Below are positions 9,749 through 22,263 of a stretch of DNA of 64,000 nt, piece after piece. Position 1 is the first letter of the stretch. Each line of letters opens with the position of its first letter. This stretch comes from Iris pallida (Eukaryota > Streptophyta > Magnoliopsida > Asparagales > Iridaceae). The position numbers were made by a program, and so were the translations under genes. The stretch is taken from NCBI GenBank assembly GCA_029216955.1, contig JANAVB010031417.1, positions 16,316,033 through 16,380,032 of the forward strand, written 5' to 3'. The notes under the pieces are model-generated. The model saw nothing but the letters and a program-made list of their open reading frames with translations, did not search any database and was not told where the DNA came from.

Positions 9749-12080
9749 TCCATGATAAAAGAAGATTAATTTGACTAGATCTATGTTGAGAATCTCAGAT
9801 GAAAATGAGATGGAAGTGATAAGCAACATGAATAGAAACTAGACTGGTTTCAGGCCTATGGAGAAATTTTTCATTAGTCCTTCCTGGCTTGGCCCATAAA
9901 TCTTGCTCTCTATAGTTAAAAATTCCTCCTTGGGGCCAAAGCCAATATTTTTGCTCTCTAAATATTATAATAGTTTATATTCCAAGCACTCCACCCTGGA
10001 CTACTTTGGTATCCAATTCTATTCCTAAAGGATACTCTTTTTTTTTTTTTTACTAGGAACGTTTAAAGTGTGGGTGGGTGGGTGAGTAATCAAAAACAAA
10101 GAAAGATAAAAATAGGTTGCTCTATATTTGCAATTCTTCATCATATGATTATGGTTATTTTTTTATGAATAAAACATGGATTCAAATTTTATTAATTTTT
10201 TGTTATGAAATTTGGTTTGTTAATTTTTTCAAGCATCCAAGTTTTGAATCAAGGAAACGACCAATATATACCATGCCCTTTTGAGTTCTGCACATTAAGC
10301 TCCAGGCTATATGTTGGTGCACAGGACCACCCTATGCCTTAACTAAAATCACTTGGACCTAAGTTCTAATAAGATCTGTAAGGTAGTTCACTATTTTGAT
10401 ACCAAAACTTTTAGGTGCCACAGTTCTTCAACTGGTTGTTAATTTTTAGGAAAACTCTAAATGGACCGCGGGATGGGGATTGCACCTGTGCCCGTGCCGA
10501 CGTGTCCTCCTCCCATTCGCCCTCCTACTATCTTAGGACCTACTCCCGAAAGTTCGAAAACTTCCCTCCAATAACGATCCGACACTTGATGTGCAGGCCA
10601 TGACCGCAGTTACAAACCGTGGTGCATGTAGCATTGGTCTAGTTTTTCAACAACATTTCTTAAACTTTCTGTAGATGATGTGCAACTTTGTTGGGATGGT
10701 GGTTCTCATTCCTGCGCAAACTGTGACTGGCCGCCTTTGACAAAGCCTCTAGATGGATAAATCTTAATATGTGGTAGATATTAATTTGATTTTGGACAGT
10801 CCATCAAGTTTCTTCGAGTGGTTCTTGTTTGAGGTTGGACCCGACATAAGTTTGGCATTCAGAAATTGCAGATAATTTTCATCTAGGGACGCAACATTTA
10901 TTATTACAAAAATAATAAATTTTTACACGTCGGTACTGATCGTACACGCCTATCGATAAAGTCGGTTCGTGCCGGAATCGTCCGAGTCAACAGAACGATA
11001 CCCAATCGCCTTCTCCAATTGAGACTACCGATAACAACCATATACGCGTCTAGCCATAGCATTACTATTATACTTTGTACAAGATATATAGTGAAAGAGG
11101 AACAATAATACCGAACTCAACTGGCTCTTGTGGTCAGTGAGGACAAGTATAACCTCCTTGGCTAGACGGACGGTCTCGAAATCGAACCACGGAGGAGACG
11201 GATGTGTGTGTGTGAAAATTGTGGAATATCAAGTTCGGAAAAACTATACCCCTGGGAATTAGTCAACATATAGCCAAAGATGAGGGTTGAAAGAAATATA
11301 AAATATTCAAAATATGTTGTGCATGGTATTTCAGAGATAAATAAAGAAAATTACTACGACAATATCATCAAATCATTTTTATATTTAATGAAGCAAACAG
11401 ATAATGTGAATTACAATGGTTTCGACCATTCAACAATCAGGATGAGTTGTAAGCTTCCAGGAATAAACATATTCATCATGATATGTGAATAATGTATATT
11501 ATAGGCAAATAAAGTGTCAGGATGAGATATAATATTAAAAATGTATTTTGGGTTGATTTTTCTTTTTAATTGATGTAAGAACTAAATGTAATATTTTTTT
11601 GATGGAGGCATCTTGTAGATGTAAGCATCATGAAGATGCTAATGGAAATATCTTGAAGCATGTTTTTGGTCATTTTACTCATTTACTTCCATGAGGTTCA
11701 GTATAAATCACATCCACTTAGATTTTAAAAATCATCTCTCTTAAGAATAATTTAATTTATTGTACTTTTTTGTTACTATGAATTTTTCACAAAGATGAGT
11801 TTTTCATAGAATTTTTTTAATGGGGCAACAATTAAAATAAAATCCAAGAGAAGTATTGTGATTTGGATAAATCCAAATATTGTTATCCTTTATCCATATC
11901 TACAACTACATCTATCTTATTCACCTTTATATATATTATTAATAAGAATAAGTACTATACATATATATTTTTCAGCTATAATTATTCTCTTGATCTCTCA
12001 TTTTTAACAGAGCACTGATTGTTCGAGAGTATATAATGTTTTTTATCTGCAGAATTAACATATAACCTGTCTACTTTATT
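9749..12080. other. Non-coding stretch, unassigned
   Basis: AT-rich DNA. Two islands of different base composition (10455-10620 and 10920-11215) look like old repeat fragments but have no termini or protein homology I can support. No gene seen. Confidence 0.55.
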
Positions 12081-12296
12081 AATATTTCGTGAACTGTTTG
12101 AAGAAATTGGATAATCTTATACTCACGATCTACTTATTTTACTTGTATGCTCAAGTAAGTAACAGTTGAGTTGCATATGATATGATGTTACAAACGCATA
12201 TGAATATTTAGTGAATTGTTTGAAGAAATATCATACTCTTAAATAACTTGTGGATTTATTTATTTACTTGTATACTCCAGTAAGTACGTAGCAATG
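12081..12296. repeat. Diverged tandem duplication (~122-bp period)
   Basis: The unit starting AATATTTCGTGAACTGTTTG at 12081 recurs as AATATTTAGTGAATTGTTTG at 12203. Both copies run through TTACTTGTATGCTCAAGTAA and TTACTTGTATACTCCAGTAA. The second copy ends just before the copia insertion. Confidence 0.7.
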
Positions 12297-12308
12297 AAAT
12301 GTAATTGC

Positions 12309-13120
12309 TGTTGGAGTGGGTGGGGTTCCCAACTTATGTGGAGAAGACCCCGGAGTGCGACGAGCGCCATTCGTGTGTCGAAGAAGCTCGGGAAGTAGGC
12401 GACGCGGAGTCGCTGCTGCTGTTGCTGACCAGAGGGAGGTTCTGGAATGGGATTGCCGAGTTCGGGCCGAACTCGGTCCCATGGCGAGTTCGGGCCGAAC
12501 TCGGTCTGGCTGTTCCAGGATTTGGCGAGTAGGTTCTGTTTGCCCGACACAGAGTTCTGGCCGAACTCTGTGTCGTCGGGGCTGATGCGGGAATTTGGGT
12601 GACTTTTCACCACTGGATCTAATCCAACGGTCCAGGTTGGTTGCGGAATTAGGGAGTTAAGTTGGAATTTTCAAACCCTAATCTATTGTAACATAACGCA
12701 ACGTAACACACAAGAAGAGAGAGGAATGAGGCAAGAGTGCCATTACAACTTCGGGAGAGAAGACGGAGGATTGAAGGTCGTTTTCGAAGGAGATCGTGTT
12801 TCGGGTAATCTCTACTCGTCGTTCTCGCTCTTCGTAGCCTTGTAATCATTGTTCTTACTTCTGAGTGTTGTGGGGATCCGATTTGGATCGGGAGGAGTTT
12901 GTAGAGGGTGTAATTCTTCTATTCCATTAGTGGAGGCTTCTCAGGGTTGGACTCCGATCGTCCCGTAGTTTTTTCCGCAAGAATTTTCCACGTCAAAAAT
13001 TCTCTGTGTCTGCGTGGATTGTTTTGTTTGGTTGTTTTTGGGTTCGTGCGTTTGTATTGCTTGGTCCTCTCGCAGGTACTCTCCGGTTTGGGGAAAGGTT
13101 TCCGCGTTTCTTTCCCAACA
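12309..13120 (+). repeat. 5' LTR of the 5.7-kb copia element
   Basis: Begins TGTTGGAGTGGGTGGGG and ends TTTCTTTCCCAACA, so TGTTGG/CCAACA ends are inverted. It contains two copies of the inverted motif GAGTTCGGGCCGAACTC near 12455 and 12485 and a related TTCTGGCCGAACTC at about 12555. These may be regulatory hairpins. No clear TATA box was chosen. Confidence 0.95.
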
Positions 13121-13123
13121 GAG

Positions 13124-13135
13124 TGGTATCAGAGC
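13124..13135 (+). other. Primer-binding site, tRNA-iMet type
   Basis: TGGTATCAGAGC lies three bases after the 5' LTR. Confidence 0.96.
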
Positions 13136-13192
13136 CAGGTTCTGGAATTCAGAAGTAGTGTCAGTAGTTGACAGAGAAACCAGAGAGGAGAG

Positions 13193-13941
13193 ATGGACGC
13201 GAAGCCGGTGCGCATGGTGAATCTGAACGGCACAAACTATCACTATTGGCGGAGCAAGATAAAAGATTTGCTGTTCGTCAAGAAGCTGCATCTACCCGTG
13301 TTTGCATCCGAGAAGCCCAGTGATAAATCCGAGGAGGACTGGACATTCGAGCATATACAGGTGTGTGGGTACATACGGCAGTTTGTGGACGAGAACGTGT
13401 ACAACCACGTTGCCAATATTGAGCACGCGAAGACGTTGTGGGATAAGCTGGAATTCTTGTATGCGAAGAAGACCGGGGTAAACAAGTTGTTCCTGATCCG
13501 GACGATGATGGGTCTGCGATACAAGGATGGGCGTCTATTTCGGATCACTTGAGTGAGTTCCAGGGCATGGTTGACCAGCTATCTTCTATGGGAGTCAAGT
13601 TCGACGACGAAGTTCAGGGACTGTGGCTGCTGTGTACTTTGCCAGACTCGTGGGAGACCGTACGAGTATCTATGATCGCTTCTGCTCCAGAGGGCGTGGT
13701 CAGTCTGGAGTTTGCCAAGAGCGGGGTGTTGAATGAAGAGATGCGAAGACGTTCTCAGGGCACTTCATCCACATCCCACCACTCAGAGGCACTTGTTTCA
13801 GAGAGCCGCGGAAGGGGCAAAAGCAGGGGTCCAGGTGGTGGCAGAGGCAAGAGCAGGGGAAAGTCCAAGGGTCGTTACGAGGACTCAGAGTGTTACCATT
13901 GTGGTAAGAAGGGTCATATCAAGCGGAATTGTTTCGCTTGA
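13193..13941 (+). pseudogene. Copia gag, one frameshift and one stop
   Basis: Gag capsid protein. The ATG at 13193 follows the primer site by about 60 bases and opens with MDAKPVRMVNLNGTNYHYW, the normal copia gag start. The UBN2-type capsid core runs through TLWDKLEFLYAKKTG. A one-base deletion in a G run near 13525 shifts the frame (frame class 2 to 1), after which LSEFQGMVDQL and LPDSWETVRV continue. The arginine/glycine-rich tail leads to a CCHC knuckle CYHCGKKGHIKRNC, and a TGA at 13939-13941 follows it. Without these two lesions gag and pol would be one open frame, as usual in this lineage. Confidence 0.92.
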
Positions 13942-16900
13942 AAGAGAGAGAAGAAGGGCGACAAGAGGAAGCAAGAAGAGAACACTACAGCGGCGGCCTC
14001 GGTGCATGGAGGCGATGTGATCGTCGTAGGTGATGAGGTCATTACTAACCTCGCCTGCGATGACAATTCTTGGCTGGTGGACTCAGGGGCTTCAGCACAT
14101 GTATCTCACAACAGGGCACTATTTGTCACTTACACAACAGGCGACTGTGGAGTGTTGAAGATGGGCAATGGAGATGTGTCGAAGGCGGTTGCCGTTGGAG
14201 ATGTGTATTTGAGAACGAAGACGGGTGCGGTTCTTGTTCTCAAGGATGTTCGTCATGTCCCTGATATCCGTTTCAACCTGGTGTCGGTTGGAAGGTTGGA
14301 TGACGAAGGATTCTTCGGTCTCTTCGGGAACAGTCAGTGGAATCTTTCCAGGGGTTCGATGGTGATTGCCAGAGGAAACAAGAAGTCCGGTCTCTACTAT
14401 ATGGAGGGAAGCGCAGAGGGGGCACAGGAGGTGAACGCAGTCAGTGATGCGTCTACCGAGTTGTGGCACAGGCGGCTCGGCCATATCAGCGAGAAGGGGA
14501 TGAGCTACTTGGTGAACAGGAAGGTGATTCCGGGGCTCAAGTCTACAAAGTTGGAGAAGTGCACGCACTGTTTAGCTGGAAAGCAAAATAGGGTGTCTTT
14601 CTAAAGTCACCCAAGTTCGAGGAAGCCGGCGTTGCTCGAGTTGATTCACTCGGATGTCTGCGGTCCTATGAAGGAAAAATCTCTTGGTGGTGCTTCTTAC
14701 TTTGTAACCTTTATTGATGACTGTTCCAGGAAGGTTTGGGTCTATGCCTTAAAGACCAAGGATCAGGTGCTGCCTACTTTCAAGGAGTTTCAGGCCTCTG
14801 TTGAAAGGGAGACGGGCAAGAAGTTGTTGTGTGTTCGGTCCGACAATGGCGACGAATACATCGGTCTCTTTGATGCGTATTGCAGAGAGCAAGGGATACG
14901 ACACCAGAAGACTCCGCCAAAGACACCTCAGCTCAATGGTGTAGCGGAGCGCATGAACAGGACACTGATGGAGAGGGTGCGGTGTTTGCTGTCAAAAGCA
15001 AACTTGTCGGGCAGTTACTGGGGTGAGGCTCTTCTCACTGCTGCTTATGTTATTAATTTGTCTCCTAGTACTCCTTTGCAGGGTGATGTGCCTGACAAAG
15101 TATGGTACGACAAAGAGCCGTCATACAATCACCTGCGAGTGTTTGGCTGTAAGGCCTTCGTGCATGTACCGAAGGACGAGAGGACCAAACTTGAGCCGAA
15201 GACGAGGTGATGCGTCTTTGTCGGCTACGGTCGGGATGAGTTTGGCTATAGACTCTACGACCCGGTGGAAAGAAATCTCTACAGAAGTAGGGACGTGGTA
15301 TTCGTCGAGGATCAGACCATGACCAACACTCAGGATTCCGAGACGCCTTCTGAGACTGAGAAATTGCCTGAGTTAGAGTCATTTCGCTTCGAGGAGTTTC
15401 CAGAGGACATCGCAGAGGATCCAGTTATGGGGGAGCCAGTACATGGAGTAGCTCCCAACCTTGATCATCAGCCTGCTGATGGTGGTCAGGGTGTCCCTCA
15501 GGAGGATGAGCATGCCGGAGAGGTAGTTCCTGAAGGAGAGGAGGCTGTCGGTATACAGCCAGCACCAGTGGTTCCTTTGAGGAGGAGTGACAGAGATCGT
15601 CGACCATCTACGAGATACTCACCGGGTGAGTATGTGCTATTGACTGACGGGGGAGAGCCCGAAAGTTTTACAGAGGCTATGGAAGACGAACACAGATAGG
15701 AGTGGATGGAGGCTAAGCAGGAGGAGATGAGTTCCTTGCACACCAATTCCACTTATGATCTGGTGCGGTTGCCAAAGGGTAAGAAAGCTTTGAAGAATCG
15801 ATGGGTGTTTAGAGTGAAGCAGACGGATAATGCTACTCGCCCTCGATACAAAGCGAGGCTGGTAGTTAAAGGCTACGGTCAGCGAAAAGGCGTGGATTAT
15901 GATGAGATCTTTTCGCATGTCGTCAAGCATTCGTCTATTCGGGTGGTGCTAGCATTAGCAGCCAGTCTCGACTTGGAGGTCGAGCAGATGGACGTAAAGA
16001 CGACATTCCTCCACGGTGATCTTGTGGAGGAGTTGTACATGGAGCAGACGGAGGGATTCTGTGAGAAGGGCAAGTCACATTCGGTCTGCCGGTTGAGGAA
16101 GAGCTTGTATGATCTGAAGCAGGCTCCGAGGCAGTGGTACAGAAAGTTCGAGTCGTTTATGGGGAGCATGGTTATGCACGGACGACGTCGGACCATTGTG
16201 CATTTGTGAGGTATTTTGCCGAGGATGATTTCATCATTTTGTTGCTCTATGTTGATGATATGCTATTAGTGGGTCGGAATGCCACTAGGATAGCGGAGCT
16301 GAAGCGCCAACTGGGCACGGCCTTCTCTATGAAGGATTTGGGCGCAGTGAAGACTATTCTTGGGATGGAGATCAGCCGAGAGAGAGAGTCCAAGCTGCTA
16401 CACTTGTCCCAAACGAAGTACATTTACCGGGTACTTCAGCGTTTCGGGATGGACGGGTCGAAGAAAGTGAGTTCCCCTCTTGCGGCTCACTTTAAGCTCA
16501 CTGAGGAGTAGTGTCCATCTACCGAGGACGAAAAGAAAGATATGGAGCGGGTTCCATATGCCTCAGCTGTGGGAAGCCTTATGTATGCCATGGTATGTAC
16601 GAGGCCAGATATTGCTCATGCAGTTGGTACGGTTAGCAGGTATCTTTCAAATCCTGGAAGGGTATATTGGAGTGCGGTCAAGTGGATTCTACGATATCTT
16701 CAGGGCACTGCTGGTTGGAGACTTTTCTTTGGTGGTGACGAGCCGAAGCTGGTTGGGTATACCGACGCTGATATGGCTGGAGATATAGGCACGAGACGAT
16801 CGACTTCGGGCTACGTGATGATGTTTGCGGGAGGAGCGGTGTCGTGGCAGTCGCGGTTGCAGAAGTGTGTTGCCTTGTCGACGACAGAGGCAGAGTACAT

Positions 16901-17219
16901 TGCAGCGACGGAGGCTTGCAAGGAGCTGTTGTGGATGAAGAAACTGCTGCAGAAAATGGGACTGAAACAAGAGCAGTATACTTTGCTTTGCGACAGTCAG
17001 AGTGCTATTCACCTTGTGAAGAATCAGACGTTTCATAGCCGGTCCAAGCACATCGAGACTCGATATCATTGGATACGGGATGTGGTTGAGAAGAAGGACG
17101 CGGAGCTTGAGAAGGTTCATACAGATGACAACGGAGCTGATATGTTCACGAAGATTCTACCAAGGGAGAAATTTGAGTACTGCAGGCAGATCGTCGGGAT
17201 GACGACATCCTTCCCATAG
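13942..17219 (+). pseudogene. Copia pol (PR-IN-RT-RH), four stops and one frameshift
   Basis: Domains in order: protease with WLVDSGASAHVS (about 14070); integrase zinc region LWHRRLGH...CTHCLAGKQ (14460-14590); integrase core with HSDVCG, SDNGDEY and GVAERMNRT (14640-14960); reverse transcriptase from NRWVFRVKQ (15800) through VEQMDVKTTFLHGDL and LYVDDMLLVG (about 16245); RNase H with YTDADMAGD, STTEAEYIAA and LLCDSQSA. Nonsense codons lie at 14602-14604 (TAA), 15208-15210 (TGA), 15697-15699 (TAG) and 16509-16511 (TAG). A one-base deletion in a G run near 16160 shifts frame just upstream of YVDD. The integrase GGEY position reads GDEY. The natural stop is the TAG at 17217-17219. Confidence 0.93.
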
Positions 17220-17224
17220 TTGTG

Positions 17225-17236
17225 AAGGGGGAGATT
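17225..17236 (+). other. Polypurine tract
   Basis: AAGGGGGAGATT lies immediately before the 3' LTR and primes plus-strand synthesis. Confidence 0.92.
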
Positions 17237-18048
17237 TGTTGGAGTGGGTGGGGTTCCCAACCTATGTGGAGAAGACCCCGGAGTGCGACGAGCGCCATTC
17301 GTGTGTCGAAGAAGCTCGGAAAGTAGGCGACGCGGAGTCGCTGCTGCTGTTGCTGACCAGAGGGAGGTTCTGGAATGGGATTGCCGAGTTCGGGCCGAAC
17401 TCGGTCCCATGGCGAGTTCGGGCCGAACTCGGTCTGGCTGTTCCAGGATTTGGCGAGTAGGTTCTGTTTGCCCGACACAGAGTTCTGGCCGAACTCTGTG
17501 TCGTCGGGGCTGATGCGAGAATTTGGGTGACTTTTCACCACTGGATCTAATCCAACGGTCCAGGTTGGTTGCGGGATTAGGGAGTTAAGTTGGGATTTTC
17601 AAACCCTAATCTATTGTAACATAACGCAACGTAACACACAAGAAGAGAGTGGAAGGAGGCAAGAGTGCCATTACAACTTCGGGAGAGAAGACGGAGGATT
17701 GAAGGTCGTTTTCGAAGGAGATCGTGTTTCGGGTAATCTCTACTCGTCGTTCTCGCTCTTCGTAGCCTTGTAATCATTGTTCTTACTTCTGAGTGTTGTG
17801 GGGATCCGATTTGGATCGGGAGGAGTTTGTAGAGGGTGTAATTCTTCTATTCCATTAGTGGAGGCTTCTCAGGGTTGGACTCCGATCGTCCCGTGGTTTT
17901 TTTCGCAAGGGTTTTCCACGTCAAAAATTCTCTGTGTCTGTGTGGATTGTTTTGTGTGGTTGTTTTTGGGTTCGTGCGTTTGTATTGCTCGGTCCTCTCG
18001 CAGGTACTCTCCGGTTTGGGGAAAGATTTTCGCGTTTCTTTCCCAACA
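17237..18048 (+). repeat. 3' LTR of the 5.7-kb copia element
   Basis: 812 bp, same length as the 5' LTR, with about 16 single-base differences by eye and no indel noticed. Ends in CCAACA followed by the ATTGC duplication. Confidence 0.95.
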
Positions 18049-18053
18049 ATTGC

Positions 18054-19012
18054 ATACTTGACGATCCATCATCAAGACCGGCCCAAGGGTCAGTCAGACA
18101 AGACTTCATGTTTGGACAATTCCCTCTGCTTAGGACAACTTCCGGACTCAATGCAATCCTACAAGAGGTCGAGATCGCGAGTGACTCTTCATGATTGATC
18201 CACGATAAAAATTAACGGACAACTAAATTTAACTTCGGATAGGATAACCCAACTCTTTGGACCGGCCATGTCCTTCGTATCATTTCTCTTATATTTATAT
18301 AAAATAATATGTATGATCCTTTGGGACCTAACGCTTTGCATATTTCACCAGACAAAAATAATTGTGTGGGAGTTCTGAAAATAGTTGCAAATGAAAGAAT
18401 CATAGATTCAGTGTTACAATTAGCCGGTCCATTCCAGATTTTGACTCTCAACCGATTGCGGTACAGCCACTATAACACTAGACAACTTCCTCAAAACGCC
18501 TCTTTCATACTGATTTACGAGCATTAAAAGAAACAGATCTACGTGGTCGGATTATATTTCATTTTCGATTGAGTCCTCAAAAGAGAGTGATAATGGAATT
18601 GATAATTTAGTCTCATATCGATAGGAAGTAAAATCATGAGATGTAGACAATTGAAATTGATTCAGATCTTATATGAAAATTTTCTTCTAAGACATATGGA
18701 TTCAGTCCAATATCGTCCATTATGAGCCAACTGCGGTTCAGTTCATACAGCGTTGAATAATGATGTTACATGTTTTAAAGTCTCTCATTTTCTTATTAGT
18801 TCTTCTCACAATATTTTATTTTCCTAGTGTTTTTAGTCGCTTGATACTATGATTCCTTCTACTTCTAGATGTCCTATTTGTCTCTTTGATTTCCAGAAAA
18901 TAGTCCAAAAAAAAACTTTATCTTCTTGGGTTCTAGGCCTCCTGGCATATGTTGCAAAAATATGAACTAAATACTTTCACGTAGAGATAGGAGGCAAACA
19001 CTTAGGACAAGA
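18054..19012. other. Non-coding, unassigned
   Basis: Flanking DNA of the copia element. I see no protein homology and no element termini. Confidence 0.55.
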
Positions 19013-19048
19013 TTAGGATTAGGGTTAGGGTTAGGGTTAGGGTTAGAG
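19013..19048 (+). repeat. Short interstitial TTAGGG run
   Basis: Four exact TTAGGG units (19019-19042) with one imperfect unit on each side (TTAGGA and TTAGAG). This is the six-base vertebrate/Asparagales telomere word, not the seven-base TTTAGGG usual in plants. The run is short enough to be chance or a slipped microsatellite. Confidence 0.7.
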
Positions 19049-19136
19049 TGTGGTTAGGTTTAAGAGCAGGGTTTGATCAGGATTATGGTATCAAAAGCTT
19101 TTAGTGGATGGTATAAAGCCAAGGCTTAAATACCAA

Positions 19137-19415
19137 TTTTTTTTAGATGCCCACCGAATGATCCACAATCCCATCTGAAGGCCTATAAACTCGGTCCGGA
19201 TGCCACCAATCCAGTCCGAAGGCCTACAACCAAGCATGTAGGTCCTTCTATGCTGCTGCACCGGACCCAACCCGTAGGTCCTAATCCCACGCTACATCGC
19301 ACAATTTTCACAACTGGAATTAAATTGTTTCTTCCATGTCTTGAACTCACAACACTTGGGGCCTTGAGTGAATGACTCCCACCTTAACCATTTGAGCTAA
19401 GGCGGTTGTCGACTC
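19137..19415 (-). mobile_element. tRNA-derived SINE
   Basis: On the minus strand the 5' region has a pol III box A, TTAGCTCAAATGGTTAAGG (19400-19382), and a box B-like GAGTTCAAGAC (19348-19338), at tRNA-like spacing. A non-tRNA body follows and ends in an A8 tail (T8 at 19137-19144 on the plus strand). SINEs are non-coding and depend on LINE enzymes. The 5' end is approximate and no target duplication was confirmed. Confidence 0.65.
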
Positions 19416-19946
19416 AAGACCAACTATACGCATAGAAATAAATATAAAAGGAGAGCACTGGAGCTACATAAGTACAAAACACAAATTACAATTGTAGGGG
19501 CATTGTTCTTAACATGAGATTTCCTTCTATATTTCTCAACTAGTTGAGGGTGTAAATGGTTTGGGTCAGACCAGAATCAGGTCCATATCAAGCTCGTTTA
19601 TTGTATTTTATGAAAAGAGTTAATATTCGTAACAAGGTGGTAGCTTACATTTACGTCCATCCCAAACACTTAGAAAACGAAACAAGAAGTCCAAAGTGGA
19701 TCGCAATCAGTCACACTCTGTAGCTGGTGGCTGCAATTAGCTAGTAGTTGGTCAGTTTCAGGAGGTTTGATTCTGGACTCAAAAGAGGGGGAAAAAAAAA
19801 AAAGTTGAGTTCTTTCAGATTTTGATGGATAAGAATATTCTATGGAATTCTCATGGTTATTGCCTGTGTCCAATCAAATCAAGTTGAGTCAGAGTCTGGT
19901 CGACTCAACTTGTTCTGAGTCGAGTCGAGGAAGACAAACTAGTTGT
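19416..19946. other. Non-coding, unassigned
   Basis: No supported gene or element. Confidence 0.55.
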
Positions 19947-19954
19947 GTTGTATC

Positions 19955-20189
19955 TAAGGGCGGAGCCGGAATTTTTTTTTTTTAGGAGAGACTGAGCATG
20001 GATGAAAAAAAATATATACAAAACCTAGACAGCCGCTACAACAAGATTCGAACCAAAAACCATTCTTATTAAGGCACATTCACTCAACCACCTAAGCTTT
20101 GAATTTCATATGATATATTATGGTAGCTTCTGGTACTTATTTAAGTCCGGACTACAGCCCAGGACAGCCCACATTAAGCTCCGCCCCTG
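19955..20189. mobile_element. hAT-type MITE with 8-bp target duplication
   Basis: About 235 bp flanked by GTTGTATC at 19947-19954 and 20190-20197. The right end reads (reverse complement) CAGGGGCGGAGCTTAATG, and the left end is a decayed version, TAAGGGCGGAGCC. CAGGGGCGGAGC is a familiar plant hAT terminus, and an 8-bp duplication fits that superfamily. It is non-coding. Confidence 0.82.
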
Positions 20190-20197
20190 GTTGTATC

Positions 20198-21216
<1,019 letters not shown>

Positions 21217-21220
<4 letters not shown>

Positions 21221-21320
21221 AATGACCTCTAGCCTAGTGGTTAAGAAAGATGCATGCGGTCCAAGTGGTCAGGAGTTCGAGCCCCAGTGGAGACGAGTTT
21301 GCCACAATTATCCATTGTTT

Positions 21321-21324
<4 letters not shown>
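21217..21324 (+). mobile_element. tRNA-derived SINE fragment within (AT)n
   Basis: Box A TAGCCTAGTGGTTAAG (21230-21245) and box B AGTTCGAGCCC (21274-21284) are at tRNA-like spacing and much closer to consensus than in the SINE at 19.1-19.4 kb. The piece has (AT)n on both sides and its first 33 bases recur in the 58-bp foldback at 21401. Confidence 0.65.
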
Positions 21325-21400
<76 letters not shown>

Positions 21401-21404
<4 letters not shown>

Positions 21405-21454
21405 GCAAATGACCTCTAGCCTAGTGGTTAAGAGAGATACATGCGGTCATTTGC

Positions 21455-21458
<4 letters not shown>
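21401..21458. repeat. 58-bp foldback made from the SINE 5' end
   Basis: Perfect 14-bp inverted termini TGTCGCAAATGACC (21401-21414) and GGTCATTTGCGACA (21445-21458) enclose box A sequence from the SINE next door, with ATACATGC in place of ATGCATGC. (AT)n lies on both sides. Confidence 0.85.
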
Positions 21459-21521
<63 letters not shown>

Positions 21522-21524
<3 letters not shown>

Positions 21525-22263
21525 CCTCTTATATTTATTCACCAATTCATTACCTGTCTCTTCTAATTTATTTATAATTTAATTATGTACATCTTACTGA
21601 ACACTTTCATGTGTTAAATTTTTTATTTACTTATGAAATTTGTATTTTGACGCAATTGATTTGTAATTCTATTTTAAGTATTTCTATAGGCTATATCGTT
21701 TTATTTTTGTACAGGACTTCCAAAATTTCGAGCCCGGCCTTGATTTGAGAGTAAACTTTTGTGAAAATCGAGTACCATAAACATTTTGGATGAACTAGAT
21801 GGTTATAAACCAAAAAAAATGTTTGGATAATTACAACAATTTTTTTTATACAACATTAATGAGGATAAATTGGGGAATCCTGAGTCTATCTAGAGAATCA
21901 ATCCTTGATCAATGTTGCTTTCAAGCTTTTCAACACTTTGCGTTTTTTTTGTTGCCATATCGGCTGTCAATTTTCTACTGATCTTGGTGGGAATTGTCGC
22001 GTGGGATAAGGGAGAAAACAGGAATAATGGAGTGGTGGGGAAGAGGAGGGATGGCGTTGTTAGTGCATTATTTGTGTGGTCCTGCGAGTGCAAGCCATTC
22101 ATCTCAATCTTATGCTTGTGTGTGTTTAAAAAGTAGAGGGTACAAACAGGAATAATGAAGGGGGCCAACACAAAAGAAAAAGCTGATTAGGATAAGTACC
22201 AATACCACATGACTCATGACTGGGTTTAATAATACAGGCACTCATGGTTAACATTTTTTTTAA
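21522..22263. other. Non-coding, AT-rich
   Basis: No supported gene or element. Confidence 0.55.

Larger units (their letters stand above)
12309..18048 (+). mobile_element. Complete Ty1/copia (Tork-like) LTR retrotransposon, 5740 bp
   Basis: Both 812-bp LTRs, tRNA-iMet primer site, gag-pol and polypurine tract are present in the correct order. A perfect 5-bp target duplication ATTGC flanks it (12304-12308 and 18049-18053). I count about 16 differences between the LTRs, mainly transitions, roughly 2 percent. That implies an insertion on the order of under a million years ago if a plant LTR rate near 1.3e-8 per site per year applies. Domain order (gag, protease, integrase, RT, RNase H) makes it Ty1/copia. 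Integrase motifs such as HSDVCGPM and GGASYFVTFIDD resemble the Tork/TNT1 lineage. Coding is disabled. Confidence 0.96.

Noticed and set aside
10920..11215. Possible old LTR fragment or regulatory island
   Set aside because: No terminal motif, primer site or duplication could be found, so left as unassigned non-coding DNA.
12305..12585. Plus- and minus-strand open frames of 75-117 codons in the copia LTR, repeated at 17146-17541
   Set aside because: LTR sequence present twice; no gene expected and no domain seen.
21217..21324. True tRNA gene
   Set aside because: Box A and box B are good but no cloverleaf with paired acceptor stem could be drawn; SINE fragment preferred.
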